From: Thiothrix litoralis
Lineage (GTDB): Bacteria > Pseudomonadota > Gammaproteobacteria > Thiotrichales > Thiotrichaceae
Length of the DNA: 64,000 nt
Reading direction: 5' to 3'
Assembly: GCF_017901135.1 (NCBI RefSeq)
Contig: NZ_CP072801.1
Coordinates: 806,001-870,000, forward strand
Below, one piece after another: positions 55,580 to 64,000 of this stretch (the stretch's first letter is position 1; each line of letters opens with the position of its first letter). The notes under the pieces are model-generated. The model was not told where the DNA came from. It saw only the letters and a list, made by a program, of their open reading frames with translations, and made no database searches. The translations under genes were made by a program, and so were the position numbers.

Positions 55580-55777
55580 ATGAATATGCAGTATTACAAC
55601 GCTGTCGTAGAAATGGAAAAAGCTGGCGTTGACGCTGAGTTCCTGCAAGGCTGGCAAGGTGGCTACCTGCTGAACCCCATGCGTGAAGAGCAGCGTCTGA
55701 CTGAAGCCTATGAAGCAGGTTATGCGGCCGGTCAAGAAAAAGACATGGAAGCCTATAAAGAGTGGCTCGCTGCCTAA
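55580..55777 (+). CDS. 65-residue protein of unknown function
   Basis: 65 residues, acidic, with a strong AAGAGGACATGACAA leader. YLLNPMREEQRLTEAYEAGYAAGQEKD recalls the AYxxGYxAG pattern of ribosome modulation factor-type small proteins, but the rest does not match and I do not assign it. A rho-independent terminator follows, closing the unit with the TrpD-like gene. Confidence 0.7.
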   Translation: MNMQYYNAVVEMEKAGVDAEFLQGWQGGYLLNPMREEQRLTEAYEAGYAAGQEKDMEAYKEWLAA

Positions 55778-55802
55778 GCGTTTCCCATTCTGGTGAAGAT
55801 AC

Positions 55803-55829
55803 AAAAAAGCGGGCTTGACCCGCTTTTTT
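55803..55829 (+). terminator. Rho-independent terminator
   Basis: A6 then GCGGG-CTTGA-CCCGC and T6, a compact symmetric hairpin 25 nt after the small gene. The flanking A and T runs could let it work in both directions. Confidence 0.9.
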
Positions 55830-55939
55830 GTTGTCGCTGATTTTGCTACGTTCATCTGGTATTGGCTTAAACGATCTTTCTCATTAAGCGCACAATCACC
55901 CTCATATGTTAATTCAATAACTATAAACGGGTATTCGTT

Positions 55940-57097
55940 TTGACTACGCAACTTGTAACCGCTACACGTGAACTGCGTGATATTGTCCCAGCTTGGGATG
56001 TACTCACACGCCAATCGCTTGAACCCAACGTGTTTTATGAAAGTTGGGCACTGCTGCCAGCGCTGGAAGCCTTGGCTGCTAAAAATCCCCGTGTAGCAGT
56101 ATTACTGGTGTGGGCAGATACCGCGCATTCGCGCTTGATTGGCCTGTTCCCACTGGTACAGGAGCAAACTTACCAAAAGTTTCCCGCCTGTCATTGGTTG
56201 AACTGGCTGCACCCCCATTGCCCCTTGGGTACGCCGCTGGTACACCAGCGCCATGCTGCTGAAGCCTTTCAAGCATTATTTGCGTGGTTGCGTGACCATT
56301 CCGGTGCGCTGGCGTTTTCGCTGAACAAGGTTCCGGCGGAAGGTGAGTTTGCGCATCACTTGCGGTTGTTTGCCCAACAACATGGGGGGTTGGTGAATGA
56401 ACGCGATACATGGGAACGCGCCTTGCTGAAAGCGGGTGCTTCCGGTGAAGACTATGTGTCCACGCATCAGCGCAAGAAGAAACTCAAGGAGTATAGCCGC
56501 TTGCGTCGCCGCCTCGAAGATCTCGGTGAACTGGAATTTCAGGCACTGTTGCCGGGGCAAAACCATGGCTTGAGCGACTGGATCAATGATTTTTTGCATC
56601 TGGAAGAGCGTGGTTGGAAAGGCAAGGCATTGACCGCGATGAGCTGCCATCAGGGGGAGCGCGATTTTGCGGAAGACCTGATCCGCAATGCGGCGGCACG
56701 CGGTCAGTTGATGATGCTGAAAATGCTGCTGGATGGGCAAACCATCGCCATCAAACTCAACCTGACCAGTGCTACCCAAGGCAGCTACGCGCTCAAAATT
56801 GCTTACCACGAGGCCTATGCCGCGTATTCGCCCGGTGTATTGCTGGAATTGGAAAATATTTACCGCACGCTGGATGACACCCCGCTGGCGTGGATGGATT
56901 CGTGTGCCATCCCCAATCATCCGATGATTAACCATTTATGGGCGGAACGCCGTAAAATGGTCAACTTCCACCTCAGTACACCGCGTGCGTTGAGCAAACC
57001 CTTACTACATACCATGCAGCTAGTAAAAACCGCTTACCAATATTACCAATATCGCGTAAAGCTCCGTCCTTCAGGTCGGGGATATAAGTGTCTTTAG
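55940..57097 (+). CDS. FemAB/CelD-type GNAT acetyltransferase, C-terminus altered by IS hairpin
   Basis: 385 residues from a TTG, the only start downstream of the preceding in-frame stop. VFYESWALLPALEAL, RLIGLFPLVQ and the double-GNAT core with LEERGWKGKALTAM, GQTIAIKLN, KIAYHEAYAAYSPGVLLELE and WMDSCAIPNHPMI match the BioF2-like/CelD acetyltransferases. The last 13 residues (KLRPSGRGYKCL region) are encoded by an IS200/IS605-type end hairpin at about 57062-57084, so the native tail was replaced. The conserved core ends before this point and activity may be retained. Confidence 0.85.
   Translation: MTTQLVTATRELRDIVPAWDVLTRQSLEPNVFYESWALLPALEALAAKNPRVAVLLVWADTAHSRLIGLFPLVQEQTYQKFPACHWLNWLHPHCPLGTPLVHQRHAAEAFQALFAWLRDHSGALAFSLNKVPAEGEFAHHLRLFAQQHGGLVNERDTWERALLKAGASGEDYVSTHQRKKKLKEYSRLRRRLEDLGELEFQALLPGQNHGLSDWINDFLHLEERGWKGKALTAMSCHQGERDFAEDLIRNAAARGQLMMLKMLLDGQTIAIKLNLTSATQGSYALKIAYHEAYAAYSPGVLLELENIYRTLDDTPLAWMDSCAIPNHPMINHLWAERRKMVNFHLSTPRALSKPLLHTMQLVKTAYQYYQYRVKLRPSGRGYKCL
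57060..57090 (+). mobile_element. Relic of an IS200/IS605-type element end
   Basis: CTCCGTCC-TTCA-GGTCGGGG nearly matches the left-end hairpin of TnpB element 1 (4259-4278). No tnpB or second end is found nearby, so only a remnant or solo end is left. It fuses to the upstream acetyltransferase gene and provides its stop codon. Confidence 0.65.
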
Positions 57098-57164
57098 CTA
57101 ATCTATCCGTTGGTGGTGTATCTCCCACCTTTCATGCTATTTCCCTGTTGTCACTCACGCCTAA

Positions 57165-57403
57165 ATCTGGAATGCAGCCAATGCGGAAACCGCCGAGTGG
57201 TGTTCTATTCCCGTGCCGGGCGTGGGTTGGATACGTAACAACATCAGTGCATTCGACTTGCAAAAGCAGCTCAAAGGCATCAAGCAAGAACGTGGCTTCA
57301 TTCGGAACAGTCCGACCAGATTGCCCGCTTGCACAGGTTGAACAGGATGCTGCACCGCCGGTTCAGGGTAAACCCAGCCCCGGTGGGCAGCAAAGGACTT
57401 TAA
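57165..57403 (+). pseudogene. Decayed reading frame of unknown identity
   Basis: An open stretch encodes IWNAANAETAEWCSIPVPGV and continues to LKGIKQERGFIRNS near 57310. It then shifts by one base into SDQIARLHRLNRMLHRRFRV and stops at 57403. The two halves read like one protein with a single-base deletion. No start codon of its own is visible, so it is probably the end of a gene removed with the adjacent IS relic. Family not recognised. Confidence 0.35.
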
Positions 57404-57425
57404 AAGTTTGCTGCGCTAGCCGCTA

Positions 57426-58694
57426 CTAACCAACGCTGGCAGAACCTTTCTGCCCCAACATTTCCGGCGTGACCAGCGTAATACCGTTGGGGGTTACGCG
57501 GAAACGCTTGGCATCCAGCTCACGGTCTTCACCAATGATAGTGCCTTCTGGCAACTGGCAACCCCGGTCGATGACCGCGCGGCTGATGCGGCAATTCCGC
57601 CCGATTTGGACTTCCGGCAATACCACTGTCTCTTTCACCGTGCTGTAAGAGTGTACTTTGACATTGGAAAATAGCAGTGAATTGATCACGGCTGCTCCGG
57701 AAATGACGCAACCGGCGGAAACGACCGAATCCAGCGCTTTGCCTTCGCGGCCTTCATCCTGAAACACGAATTTGGCAGAGGGCAGTTGGCGATGGTAAGT
57801 GAGGATAGGCCAGGTTTCGTCATATAAATTCAGTTCAGGCTCGACCGACACCAATTCCATATTGGCTTCCCAGAAAGCATCTATCGTGCCCACATCGCGC
57901 CAGTAGGGCTGTTTGCCAGTGACAGGATCGCGGAATGGGTAGGCATACACCGCGTGTTCGGCAATGATGGAAGGGATAATATCCTTGCCGAAATCCCGGC
58001 TGGATTCCTTATTCTCTGCATCTTTGTGCAATTGCTCAAACAGGAAATCGGTGTTGAAAATATAATTGCCCATCGACGCCAGCGCGGTATCGTCTGAGCC
58101 TGGCATCGGTTGTGGGCTGTCTGGCTTTTCATCGAAAGCCACCACGCGATTGTTATCGTCCACGGTCATCACCCCGAAGCCTTTGGCCTCTTCGAGGGAA
58201 ACACCCACGCAAGCCACGGTCATGTCCGCGCCTTTTTCGACGTGGTACGCCAGCATTTCACCGTAGTCCATTTTGTAAACGTGATCGCCTGCCAGCACCA
58301 GTACGTATTTGGGGCGCAAGGTTTCCACGATGTCGAGGTTCTGGTAAATGGCGTCGGCTGTCCCGGCGTACCAGTTGCCGGTGGTACGTTGGGAGGCGGG
58401 TAACACTTCCACGAATTCACCGAGTTCGGTGCGGAAGTTTGACCAGCCATGCACCAGATGGCGGATCAAGGAATGCGCTTTGTATTGGGTCAATACCCCG
58501 ATTTTGCGGATGCCAGAATTGACACAGTTGGAGAGGGGGAAGTCGATAATGCGGAATTTGCCACCGAAATACACCGCAGGCTTGGCGCGGCGATCGGTGA
58601 GTTCATACAAGCGTGAGCCGCGTCCGCCCGCCAGTACTAAAGCTAAAGTCTCCCGCGTTAGCAGGCTGACAAAGCGGGGATTATTGGTTGTCAT
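57426..58694 (-). CDS. glgC: Glucose-1-phosphate adenylyltransferase
   Basis: 422 residues. Makes ADP-glucose for glycogen. [35 protein letters not shown] is the nucleotidyltransferase start with the allosteric Lys; [21 protein letters not shown] and FDEKPDSP follow, then a C-terminal beta-helix ([31 protein letters not shown]). Stands alone here, with no other glg gene nearby. The decayed frame and IS relic lie just beyond its 3' end. Confidence 0.96.
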   Translation of the reverse strand: MTTNNPRFVSLLTRETLALVLAGGRGSRLYELTDRRAKPAVYFGGKFRIIDFPLSNCVNSGIRKIGVLTQYKAHSLIRHLVHGWSNFRTELGEFVEVLPASQRTTGNWYAGTADAIYQNLDIVETLRPKYVLVLAGDHVYKMDYGEMLAYHVEKGADMTVACVGVSLEEAKGFGVMTVDDNNRVVAFDEKPDSPQPMPGSDDTALASMGNYIFNTDFLFEQLHKDAENKESSRDFGKDIIPSIIAEHAVYAYPFRDPVTGKQPYWRDVGTIDAFWEANMELVSVEPELNLYDETWPILTYHRQLPSAKFVFQDEGREGKALDSVVSAGCVISGAAVINSLLFSNVKVHSYSTVKETVVLPEVQIGRNCRISRAVIDRGCQLPEGTIIGEDRELDAKRFRVTPNGITLVTPEMLGQKGSASVG

Positions 58695-58785
58695 ATATTA
58701 TGCGCTCCAGACGTCAGTGAGTGATGCTGACTACTGTACGCTGCATTGCCTACACTTTCATTACGTCGGGTCAATAAATCTGCTC

Positions 58786-59787
58786 TTAAATCGCTGCCAG
58801 CTCGGTTAATGGCCAGCGCGGTCGTGCATTGATCACCGCTGCCTCATTCGCCCCGGCTTGCAAGCGCAAGGCTCCGGCATACGCAATCATTGCGCCATTG
58901 TCTGTGCAAAACGCCAGACGCGGGAAATACACTTGCGCTTTTAGCTCCGCCAGCCGTGCCCGTAAGCGTTGATTTGCACCGACACCGCCTGCCACCACCA
59001 GCCGTTTGCGCCCGGCCTGTTCCAAGGCGCGGCGGCATTTGATGAACAGCGTATCCACCACCGCTTCTTCAAATGCCCGCGCAATATCGGCTTTGTCTTG
59101 TTCGGTCTGATCGGACTTTTGCCAAGTGGTCAGAGAGAAGGTTTTCAGGCCGCTGAAACTGAAATCACAGCCGGGGCGATCCACCATCGGGCGCGGGAAT
59201 TTGTAAATGCCGTCGCGCCCCTGTTCCGCGAGTTTTGCCAGCAAGGGGCCGCCGGGGTAATCCAGCCCCATCAGCTTGGCGGTTTTGTCGAAAGCTTCGC
59301 CCGCTGCATCATCGACACTTTCACCGAGGATGTGGTATTCACCAATGCGTGGCACATCCACCAGCATGGTGTGCCCGCCGGAAACCAGTAAGGCCACGAA
59401 GGGCAGTTCGGGCGGGTTTTCTTCCAGCATCGGCGCGAGCAAATGGCCTTCCATGTGGTGTACGCCCACAGCGGGGATGTTCAAGCCCCATGCCATTGAG
59501 CGTGCAATCGACGCACCCGTCAGCAATGCACCGATTAATCCGGGCCCTGCGGTATAGGCAATGCCGTCAATATCGCTCATGCTCATGCCAGCATCGGCCA
59601 ACGCTTCGCGTAACAGGGGCAATACCCGGCGGATATGGTCGCGGGAGGCGAGTTCTGGCACGACACCACCGTATTCGGCGTGCATCGCAATCTGGCTGAA
59701 CAGGCGATGCGCCAGCAGCCCCTTGTCAGTGTCATAAAGGGCGACGCCAGTTTCGTCACAAGAGGTTTCAATTCCAAGCACGCGCAT
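58786..59787 (-). CDS. tsaD: tRNA N6-adenosine threonylcarbamoyltransferase TsaD
   Basis: 333 residues. Transfers threonylcarbamoyl to A37 of ANN-decoding tRNAs in complex with TsaB and Tsa[55 protein letters not shown] (metal-binding His pair), [10 protein letters not shown] and [15 protein letters not shown] are all standard. It is divergent from the esterase gene at 59844. Confidence 0.97.
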   Translation of the reverse strand: MRVLGIETSCDETGVALYDTDKGLLAHRLFSQIAMHAEYGGVVPELASRDHIRRVLPLLREALADAGMSMSDIDGIAYTAGPGLIGALLTGASIARSMAWGLNIPAVGVHHMEGHLLAPMLEENPPELPFVALLVSGGHTMLVDVPRIGEYHILGESVDDAAGEAFDKTAKLMGLDYPGGPLLAKLAEQGRDGIYKFPRPMVDRPGCDFSFSGLKTFSLTTWQKSDQTEQDKADIARAFEEAVVDTLFIKCRRALEQAGRKRLVVAGGVGANQRLRARLAELKAQVYFPRLAFCTDNGAMIAYAGALRLQAGANEAAVINARPRWPLTELAAI

Positions 59788-59843
59788 AAGGGTCTTCAGG
59801 GGTTAATGAGGATGAACGGCAGTATATATGCTAAAGTCGCGCC

Positions 59844-60611
59844 ATGACAAAACAAGGTACTGGAAACATGCGATTATTCTGGACGCCGTTACTGGCTATC
59901 TTGCTGCTCGCGCAGACGCCTACTGTTTGGGCAAAAGATCGGCTGATTATTCTCGCCGGACAATCCAATATGATGGGGCGCGGCAAGGTCAGCGAGTTAC
60001 CCGCGACTTACAAAACCACCCCCGCCAATGTGAAATATTTCTATCAGGGGCGCGAACACCCGCTGGCAAAATTTGCGTGGTTTGGCCCCGAAGTCAGCTT
60101 TGCCCACGATGTGGCACGGGCTTTCCCCAAGGATACTATTATTCTGGTCAAACAGGCGGCTTCTGGCAGTCTGATCCAGCAGTGGCAGCCGGGGCAGGCG
60201 CTGTACAAAGGCTTGTTGCGTCAGGTCGGTTTTGCGGAAAAGGCCGAAGGGGAAGGGCAGGTCGACGCTATCTTGTGGATGCAGGGTGAAAGCGATGCGC
60301 AAAGCAATATCAGTGTTGCCCAGCAATACGGCAAGCGTTTTGACACCTTGGTGACGCATTTGCGTGAAGACTTGCAAGCGCCTGATAGCCTGTTCCTTTA
60401 CGGGCAGGTGAATCTGGAACACCCTGACTACGCCGCCGGGATCAAATCCGTGCGTCAACAGCAGCAAGCCGCGCAACGTGAATTGCCGCGTGCGTTGATG
60501 GTGTCTACCGATGGCTTGGGTAAACAGGCTGATGGCATCCATTACAACGCTATCGGGCAGATGGAATTGGGGAAGCGTTTTGCTAAAGCTTATATCCAGC
60601 ACATGAAATAG
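59844..60611 (+). CDS. Secreted sialate O-acetylesterase-like (SGNH) hydrolase
   Basis: 255 residues from 59844, or 247 from the ATG at 59868. Signal peptide: LFWTPLLAILLLAQTPTVWA, cleaved before KDRLI. The SASA-family blocks are present: IILAGQSNMMGRG (catalytic Ser in GQSNM), VKQAASGSLIQQW (Gly block), ILWMQGESDAQ and DGIHYNAIGQMELG (Asp-His). Probably a periplasmic deacetylase acting on a carbohydrate; the substrate is unknown. Confidence 0.88.
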   Translation: MTKQGTGNMRLFWTPLLAILLLAQTPTVWAKDRLIILAGQSNMMGRGKVSELPATYKTTPANVKYFYQGREHPLAKFAWFGPEVSFAHDVARAFPKDTIILVKQAASGSLIQQWQPGQALYKGLLRQVGFAEKAEGEGQVDAILWMQGESDAQSNISVAQQYGKRFDTLVTHLREDLQAPDSLFLYGQVNLEHPDYAAGIKSVRQQQQAAQRELPRALMVSTDGLGKQADGIHYNAIGQMELGKRFAKAYIQHMK

Positions 60612-60765
60612 TGGAGGGGTGGGTAGTCCGAGCGATTATTCAGCAAGGCGAACGACAGCGCCATCTGCACCAATCGTATCACCAGTTTGAGAGCCGGATC
60701 GTCGTGTTGGCGGGATACCCCCGATTTCACCAGATTTTGGCAAACCGGGGGTTCACGACACCCTC

Positions 60766-62655
60766 TTAACTCATCGCCAGCATCAGCTTATTCAGACGAT
60801 TGACGAAGCCCGCCGGATCATCCAATTGTCCACCTTCGGCCAGAATTGCTTGATCCAGCAGGATGCTTGACCATTCGCTGAAACGCTCGTCGTCGGTTTC
60901 AGCTTCCATGCGTTGGAGCAGGGGATGCGTCGGGTTGATTTCCAACGCAGGTTTGGTATCGGGCATTTCATGGCCAGCCTGCTTCATCAGTTGCTGCATG
61001 TAGAGTGCCATATCTTGGTCATTCAACACGATGCAGGATGGGGAAGTGGTCAAACGGTGGGAAACACGTACTTCACCGACCTTTTCGCCCAGTGCTGTTT
61101 TGATGTGTTCGACCATATTTTTGGCTTCGGCTTCGACTTTTTCCTGTGCCTTTTTGTCTTCCTCGGTTTCGAGGGCGGACAGGTCAAGCTGGCCTTTGGC
61201 GACAGATTGCAGCGATTTGCCTTCAAACTCCATCAAATGCTGTACCAGCCATTCGTCTACGCGATCGGAGAGCAGCAGCACTTCGATGCCTTTTTTGCGG
61301 AAGACTTCCAGATGCGGGCTGTTTTTCGCGGCAGTGTGGCTGTCGGTGGTGATGTAGTAGATTTTGTCCTGACCTTCCTTCATGCGGGCGATGTAGTCGG
61401 GCAGGGAAACGCTTTGCTCAGCACTGTCATCCAGCGTGGAGGAGAAACGCAGCAGCTTGGCGATTTGCTCGCGGTTGCTGAAGTCTTCGCCGGGGCCTTC
61501 TTTCAGCACTTTGCCGAACTCTTTCCAGAACTTCTGGTACTTGTCGGGTTCGTTGGCAATCATGTTTTCCAGCAAGCCGATGACTTTTTTCACCGAGGCA
61601 TTTTTCATGTTCTCGATGACTTTGTTGCCTTGCAGGATTTCACGCGACACGTTCAGCGGCAGGTCGTTGGAGTCCAGCACACCACGCACGAAACGCAGGT
61701 AGCGTGGCATCAGCTTGAATTCCTTGTCTTCCATGATGAAGACGCGCTGCACGTACAGTTTCAGGCCGTGGGTGTTATCGCGCTCGAATAGGTCGAACGG
61801 CGCTTTGGCAGGCAGGTACAGCAGCGAGGTGTATTCGTATTTGCCTTCGACGCGGTTGTGGCTCCACGCCAGCGCGTCTTCCCAGTCGTGGGAAACGTGC
61901 TTGTAGAATTCCTGGTATTCCTCTGCCGTGACTTCGGACTTGGGGCGAGTCCACAGCGCGTTGGCTTTGTTGACGGTTTCCCATTCATCTTTGGTTTCGC
62001 CTGCTTCGGTTTTGTACATGTTCACCGGCAGCGGGATGTGGTCAGAATATTGGCGGATGATATTGCGCAAACGCCAGCCGTCTGCCAGCAGCTTTTCATC
62101 TTCCTTAAGGTGCAGGACGATTTCAGTGCCACGCGTTGCTTTGTCGACTTGTTCCAATGAGTAACCGGATTGCGCGTCGGATTCCCAACGTACACCTTCA
62201 GAGGCCGCAGCACCGGCACGGCGAGTCGTCAGGGTGACTTTATCCGCAACGATGAAGGAGGCATAAAAACCGACCCCGAACTGCCCGATCATGTGTGAGT
62301 CTTTTTTCTCATCGCCGGTCAGTTTGCTGAGGAATTCCTTGGTGCCGGATTTGGCAATCGTGCCGATATTGGTGACAACTTCGTCGCGGCTCATGCCGAT
62401 GCCGTTGTCTCGCACGGTGATAGTGCCTTCCTTGCTGTCGAACTCGACTTCTACACGCAGTTCGCTGTCATTTTCGTAGAGGCTGTCATTGCCAATCGCT
62501 TCAAAACGCAGCTTGTCGCAGGCATCCGAACCGTTGGAGATGAGTTCGCGCAGGAAAATTTCCTTGTTGGAGTACAGCGAGTGAATCATCAGGTGCAGAA
62601 GCTGGTTCACTTCGGTCTGAAATTGCATGTTTTCTTTGTTGGTCGTTGCCGTCAT
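60766..62655 (-). CDS. htpG: Chaperone HtpG (Hsp90)
   Basis: 629 residues, the usual size. GHKL ATPase domain: [57 protein letters not shown] and [18 protein letters not shown]. Middle domain: [37 protein letters not shown]. The C-terminal dimerisation region ends FVNRLNKLM. Assists folding of client proteins in the cytosol, mostly under heat stress. No clear sigma-32 promoter was identified. Confidence 0.97.
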   Translation of the reverse strand: MTATTNKENMQFQTEVNQLLHLMIHSLYSNKEIFLRELISNGSDACDKLRFEAIGNDSLYENDSELRVEVEFDSKEGTITVRDNGIGMSRDEVVTNIGTIAKSGTKEFLSKLTGDEKKDSHMIGQFGVGFYASFIVADKVTLTTRRAGAAASEGVRWESDAQSGYSLEQVDKATRGTEIVLHLKEDEKLLADGWRLRNIIRQYSDHIPLPVNMYKTEAGETKDEWETVNKANALWTRPKSEVTAEEYQEFYKHVSHDWEDALAWSHNRVEGKYEYTSLLYLPAKAPFDLFERDNTHGLKLYVQRVFIMEDKEFKLMPRYLRFVRGVLDSNDLPLNVSREILQGNKVIENMKNASVKKVIGLLENMIANEPDKYQKFWKEFGKVLKEGPGEDFSNREQIAKLLRFSSTLDDSAEQSVSLPDYIARMKEGQDKIYYITTDSHTAAKNSPHLEVFRKKGIEVLLLSDRVDEWLVQHLMEFEGKSLQSVAKGQLDLSALETEEDKKAQEKVEAEAKNMVEHIKTALGEKVGEVRVSHRLTTSPSCIVLNDQDMALYMQQLMKQAGHEMPDTKPALEINPTHPLLQRMEAETDDERFSEWSSILLDQAILAEGGQLDDPAGFVNRLNKLMLAMS

Positions 62656-62732
62656 GGGTTGTTATTCCTCACATCTATGTTCATTCAATGTCGGCAAGAT
62701 GGGGGAACATGGCGTGATTTCAAGGGTAATGC

Positions 62733-63734
62733 TTAGCCTTGATGGTGAAGTTTGCCCAATTGTTGGGAAATTTCAGCGCCTGTTCCCTCCAGCATGTGCC
62801 GCTCAGCCAAGGTGAAAACCCCGCAGGCTTCATGCCAGGCAATGCCTTGCGCCCAGTTTGGCAGTTCCACCCTGCCTTGACCTTTGCGCGGTAGGATATA
62901 GCAGCCATCCGCCCGATACAGCAGGTTATACGGCTGCTTGGCTTGGTGCAGGGACTCGATCATTTGCCATGCATCCTGCGTCGAAGCGGTATGCCAGCAT
63001 TCCAGCGGGTAGGCTTCGTCCCCACCACGGTGTTGCCAGCGCGGTAATTCCACCGGGAGGCGTGTTTCGCGCACAAAGCCCTGAAAATGCAACTGATTGA
63101 TCGAAGCGTAAGCGCCAAGGCTGTTGAACGCCATGCCCAGCCCCGGCAGCACGCTGGCTTGTTCGGCAACCAGCGTCATCATGCGGGCGTGGTGCGTCTG
63201 GCTCAGGAATTGCGGCAGTGTTTGCGCCGGTTCGGGCACGACCAGCAAATGCCAGGGTGCGAACGGAAACTTGTTGTACAACACTCGTAGTGGCGAGCCA
63301 TGCCAGTCACCTTCCCACAAGATTTCCGGGCGCAGGAATGGTTTGTTGAAGTGGAATTTGTCCGGGGCAAACGGCTGGTGAATGTCCTTGAAAACCTCAC
63401 TGGAAACCCGCGCCGGGCGCAACGAACGTAGTGGGTTTACCACTAACTCCCAAGGTTCAAGGGCGTGATGTTCCCACCCGGAAAACTGTTGGATGCCCGT
63501 GGTGGTAAGGGCAGTGAAGACCGAAAGATCGTCTTCTGGGCCAGTGGCTTGCCGGTCTTGCAGTTCGTCGAAGTTACGGCGCAGGTCGTCCTGTAGTAGT
63601 TCAAACAACTCCGGGTCTTGCATACTGTTGGCAAGTACCAGAATGAGAGCACCCAAGCCATCGGTGGTGAGCATGTTTTTCAGGCCAGTGGCGAAGTGGG
63701 TTTTGAAACTGAGGAGGTCAGGGGCGATGAACAT
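62733..63734 (-). CDS. VTC2/GDP-sugar phosphorylase-like HIT superfamily protein
   Basis: 333 residues from the ATG at 63734, preceded by AAGGATC. RVLYNKFPFAPWHLLVVPEPAQTLPQFL and MAFNSLGAYASINQLHFQGFV align with the HIT core of GDP-L-galactose and GDP-D-glucose phosphorylases (plant VTC2 has FATINHLHFQ). The nucleophilic His is kept (LHFQ), but the first His of the HxH pair is Gln here, as is tolerated in GalT-like HxQ relatives. Likely acts on a nucleotide sugar or dinucleotide in the cytoplasm; the true substrate is open. DUF4922-type annotation is an alternative. Confidence 0.75.
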   Translation of the reverse strand: MFIAPDLLSFKTHFATGLKNMLTTDGLGALILVLANSMQDPELFELLQDDLRRNFDELQDRQATGPEDDLSVFTALTTTGIQQFSGWEHHALEPWELVVNPLRSLRPARVSSEVFKDIHQPFAPDKFHFNKPFLRPEILWEGDWHGSPLRVLYNKFPFAPWHLLVVPEPAQTLPQFLSQTHHARMMTLVAEQASVLPGLGMAFNSLGAYASINQLHFQGFVRETRLPVELPRWQHRGGDEAYPLECWHTASTQDAWQMIESLHQAKQPYNLLYRADGCYILPRKGQGRVELPNWAQGIAWHEACGVFTLAERHMLEGTGAEISQQLGKLHHQG

Positions 63735-63789
63735 GAAAGATCCTTGCAGGTTTTTTATAGTGTAACAGCCCTTTCTTCGCAAAAAAATC

Positions 63790-63817
63790 TTGCTTTACCC
63801 TAGATTATCGCTATAAT
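63790..63817 (+). promoter_or_regulatory. Sigma-70 promoter of tRNA-Val
   Basis: TTGCTT at 63790-63795 and TATAAT at 63812-63817, spaced 16 bp, lie 17 bp upstream of the tRNA. Confidence 0.8.
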
Positions 63818-63834
63818 CTGCCTCCTTCAGCGAC

Positions 63835-63911
63835 AGGCGTATAGCTCAGTTGGTTAGAGCACCACCTTGACATGGTGGGGGTCGTTGGTTCGAGTCCAAT
63901 TACGCCTACCA
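63835..63911 (+). tRNA. tRNA-Val (GAC)
   Basis: 77 nt with encoded CCA. The acceptor stem pairs AGGCGTA with TACGCCT, the anticodon arm CCACC-TTGACAT-GGTGG presents GAC, and the T arm is TTGGTTCGAGTCCAA. No att-like copy was found in the window. Confidence 0.95.
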
Positions 63912-63961
63912 CTTTTATATAACCATGTGATCCCTCGTATAGGTCACCACTGGAGCACAAT

Positions 63962-64000
63962 ATGCCAGTTATTACCCTCCCTGACGGAAGTCAACGTTCC
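63962..64000 (+). CDS. thrS: Threonyl-tRNA synthetase, N-terminal start (3' end outside window)
   Basis: Only 13 codons are visible, reading MPVITLPDGSQRS, which matches the first residues of ThrS (TGS domain) exactly as in E. coli up to that point. GGAGCACAAT precedes the ATG. It attaches threonine to tRNA-Thr. Confidence 0.85.
   Translation, partial: MPVITLPDGSQRS

Noticed and set aside
60913..61791. 292-codon plus-strand frame opposite htpG
   Set aside because: Antisense shadow with repetitive FDF/FAE patterns from complemented Lys/Glu codons; no start signal.

Overview
The window is chromosomal DNA of a gammaproteobacterium. The evidence is the set of full-length housekeeping genes (accA, tilS, parE, the Lol lipoprotein sorting genes, comEC, ilvIHC, panBCD, tsaD, htpG, thrS) and classic sigma-70 tRNA promoters. 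Gene style and the load of insertion sequences and palindromic repeats suggest a Thiothrix-like member of the Thiotrichales. That placement is inference, because no rRNA or other decisive marker is present.

Layout. 1-3.95 kb: redox genes (FAD-dependent oxidoreductase, ferredoxin-NADP reductase), accA, tilS. 3.9-9.5 kb: a mobile-element graveyard. It holds a 5'-truncated vapC, a TnpB-only IS200/IS605-type element split by an ISNCY-like IS, a DDE-transposase IS with a 9-bp target duplication, and relics of a diversity-generating retroelement (reverse transcriptase N-terminus plus an internally deleted avd), then tadA with a palindromic repeat in its reading frame. 10-15.3 kb: a transglutaminase-elicitor-like protein, a MEKHLA protein with parE, and a vapBC pair. 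15.3-23.9 kb: lipoprotein-releasing ABC transporter (two permeases, lolD), a DUF2062 protein, comEC (also with an in-frame palindromic repeat), and a 775-residue tail-anchored heptad-repeat protein.

23.9-28.1 kb: a 4-kb island integrated in the elongator tRNA-Met gene, bounded by 45-nt att repeats. Its genes are a tyrosine integrase, a DUF1778/GNAT toxin-antitoxin pair and a 57-residue two-helix membrane protein. A TnpB element separates the toxin from the membrane protein. Removing the element in silico restores a 4-nt ATGA stop/start overlap, so the three genes were originally one operon. This is the most unusual arrangement I found.

28.2-33.2 kb: branched-chain amino acid genes ilvI-ilvH-ilvC, a DUF1624 membrane protein, an HExxH protein and a CopD-like protein. 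33.2-48.4 kb: a minus-strand exopolysaccharide locus. Ordered by transcription it is rfbA-rfbC-rfbD-rfbB (dTDP-rhamnose), methyltransferase, PssD/PssE glycosyltransferase pair, Wzx flippase, Wzy-like polymerase, acetyltransferase, two GT2 enzymes, WcaJ-like initiating transferase, acyltransferase, Wzc-like tyrosine autokinase. Most junctions overlap by 1-4 nt. 48.5-64 kb: a secreted metallo-beta-lactamase-fold hydrolase, an HTH regulator divergent from a small lipoprotein, panB-panC-panD, a TrpD-like transferase with small neighbours, a FemAB/CelD-type acetyltransferase whose tail comes from an IS hairpin, glgC, tsaD, a secreted SGNH-type esterase, htpG, a VTC2-like phosphorylase, tRNA-Val and the start of thrS.
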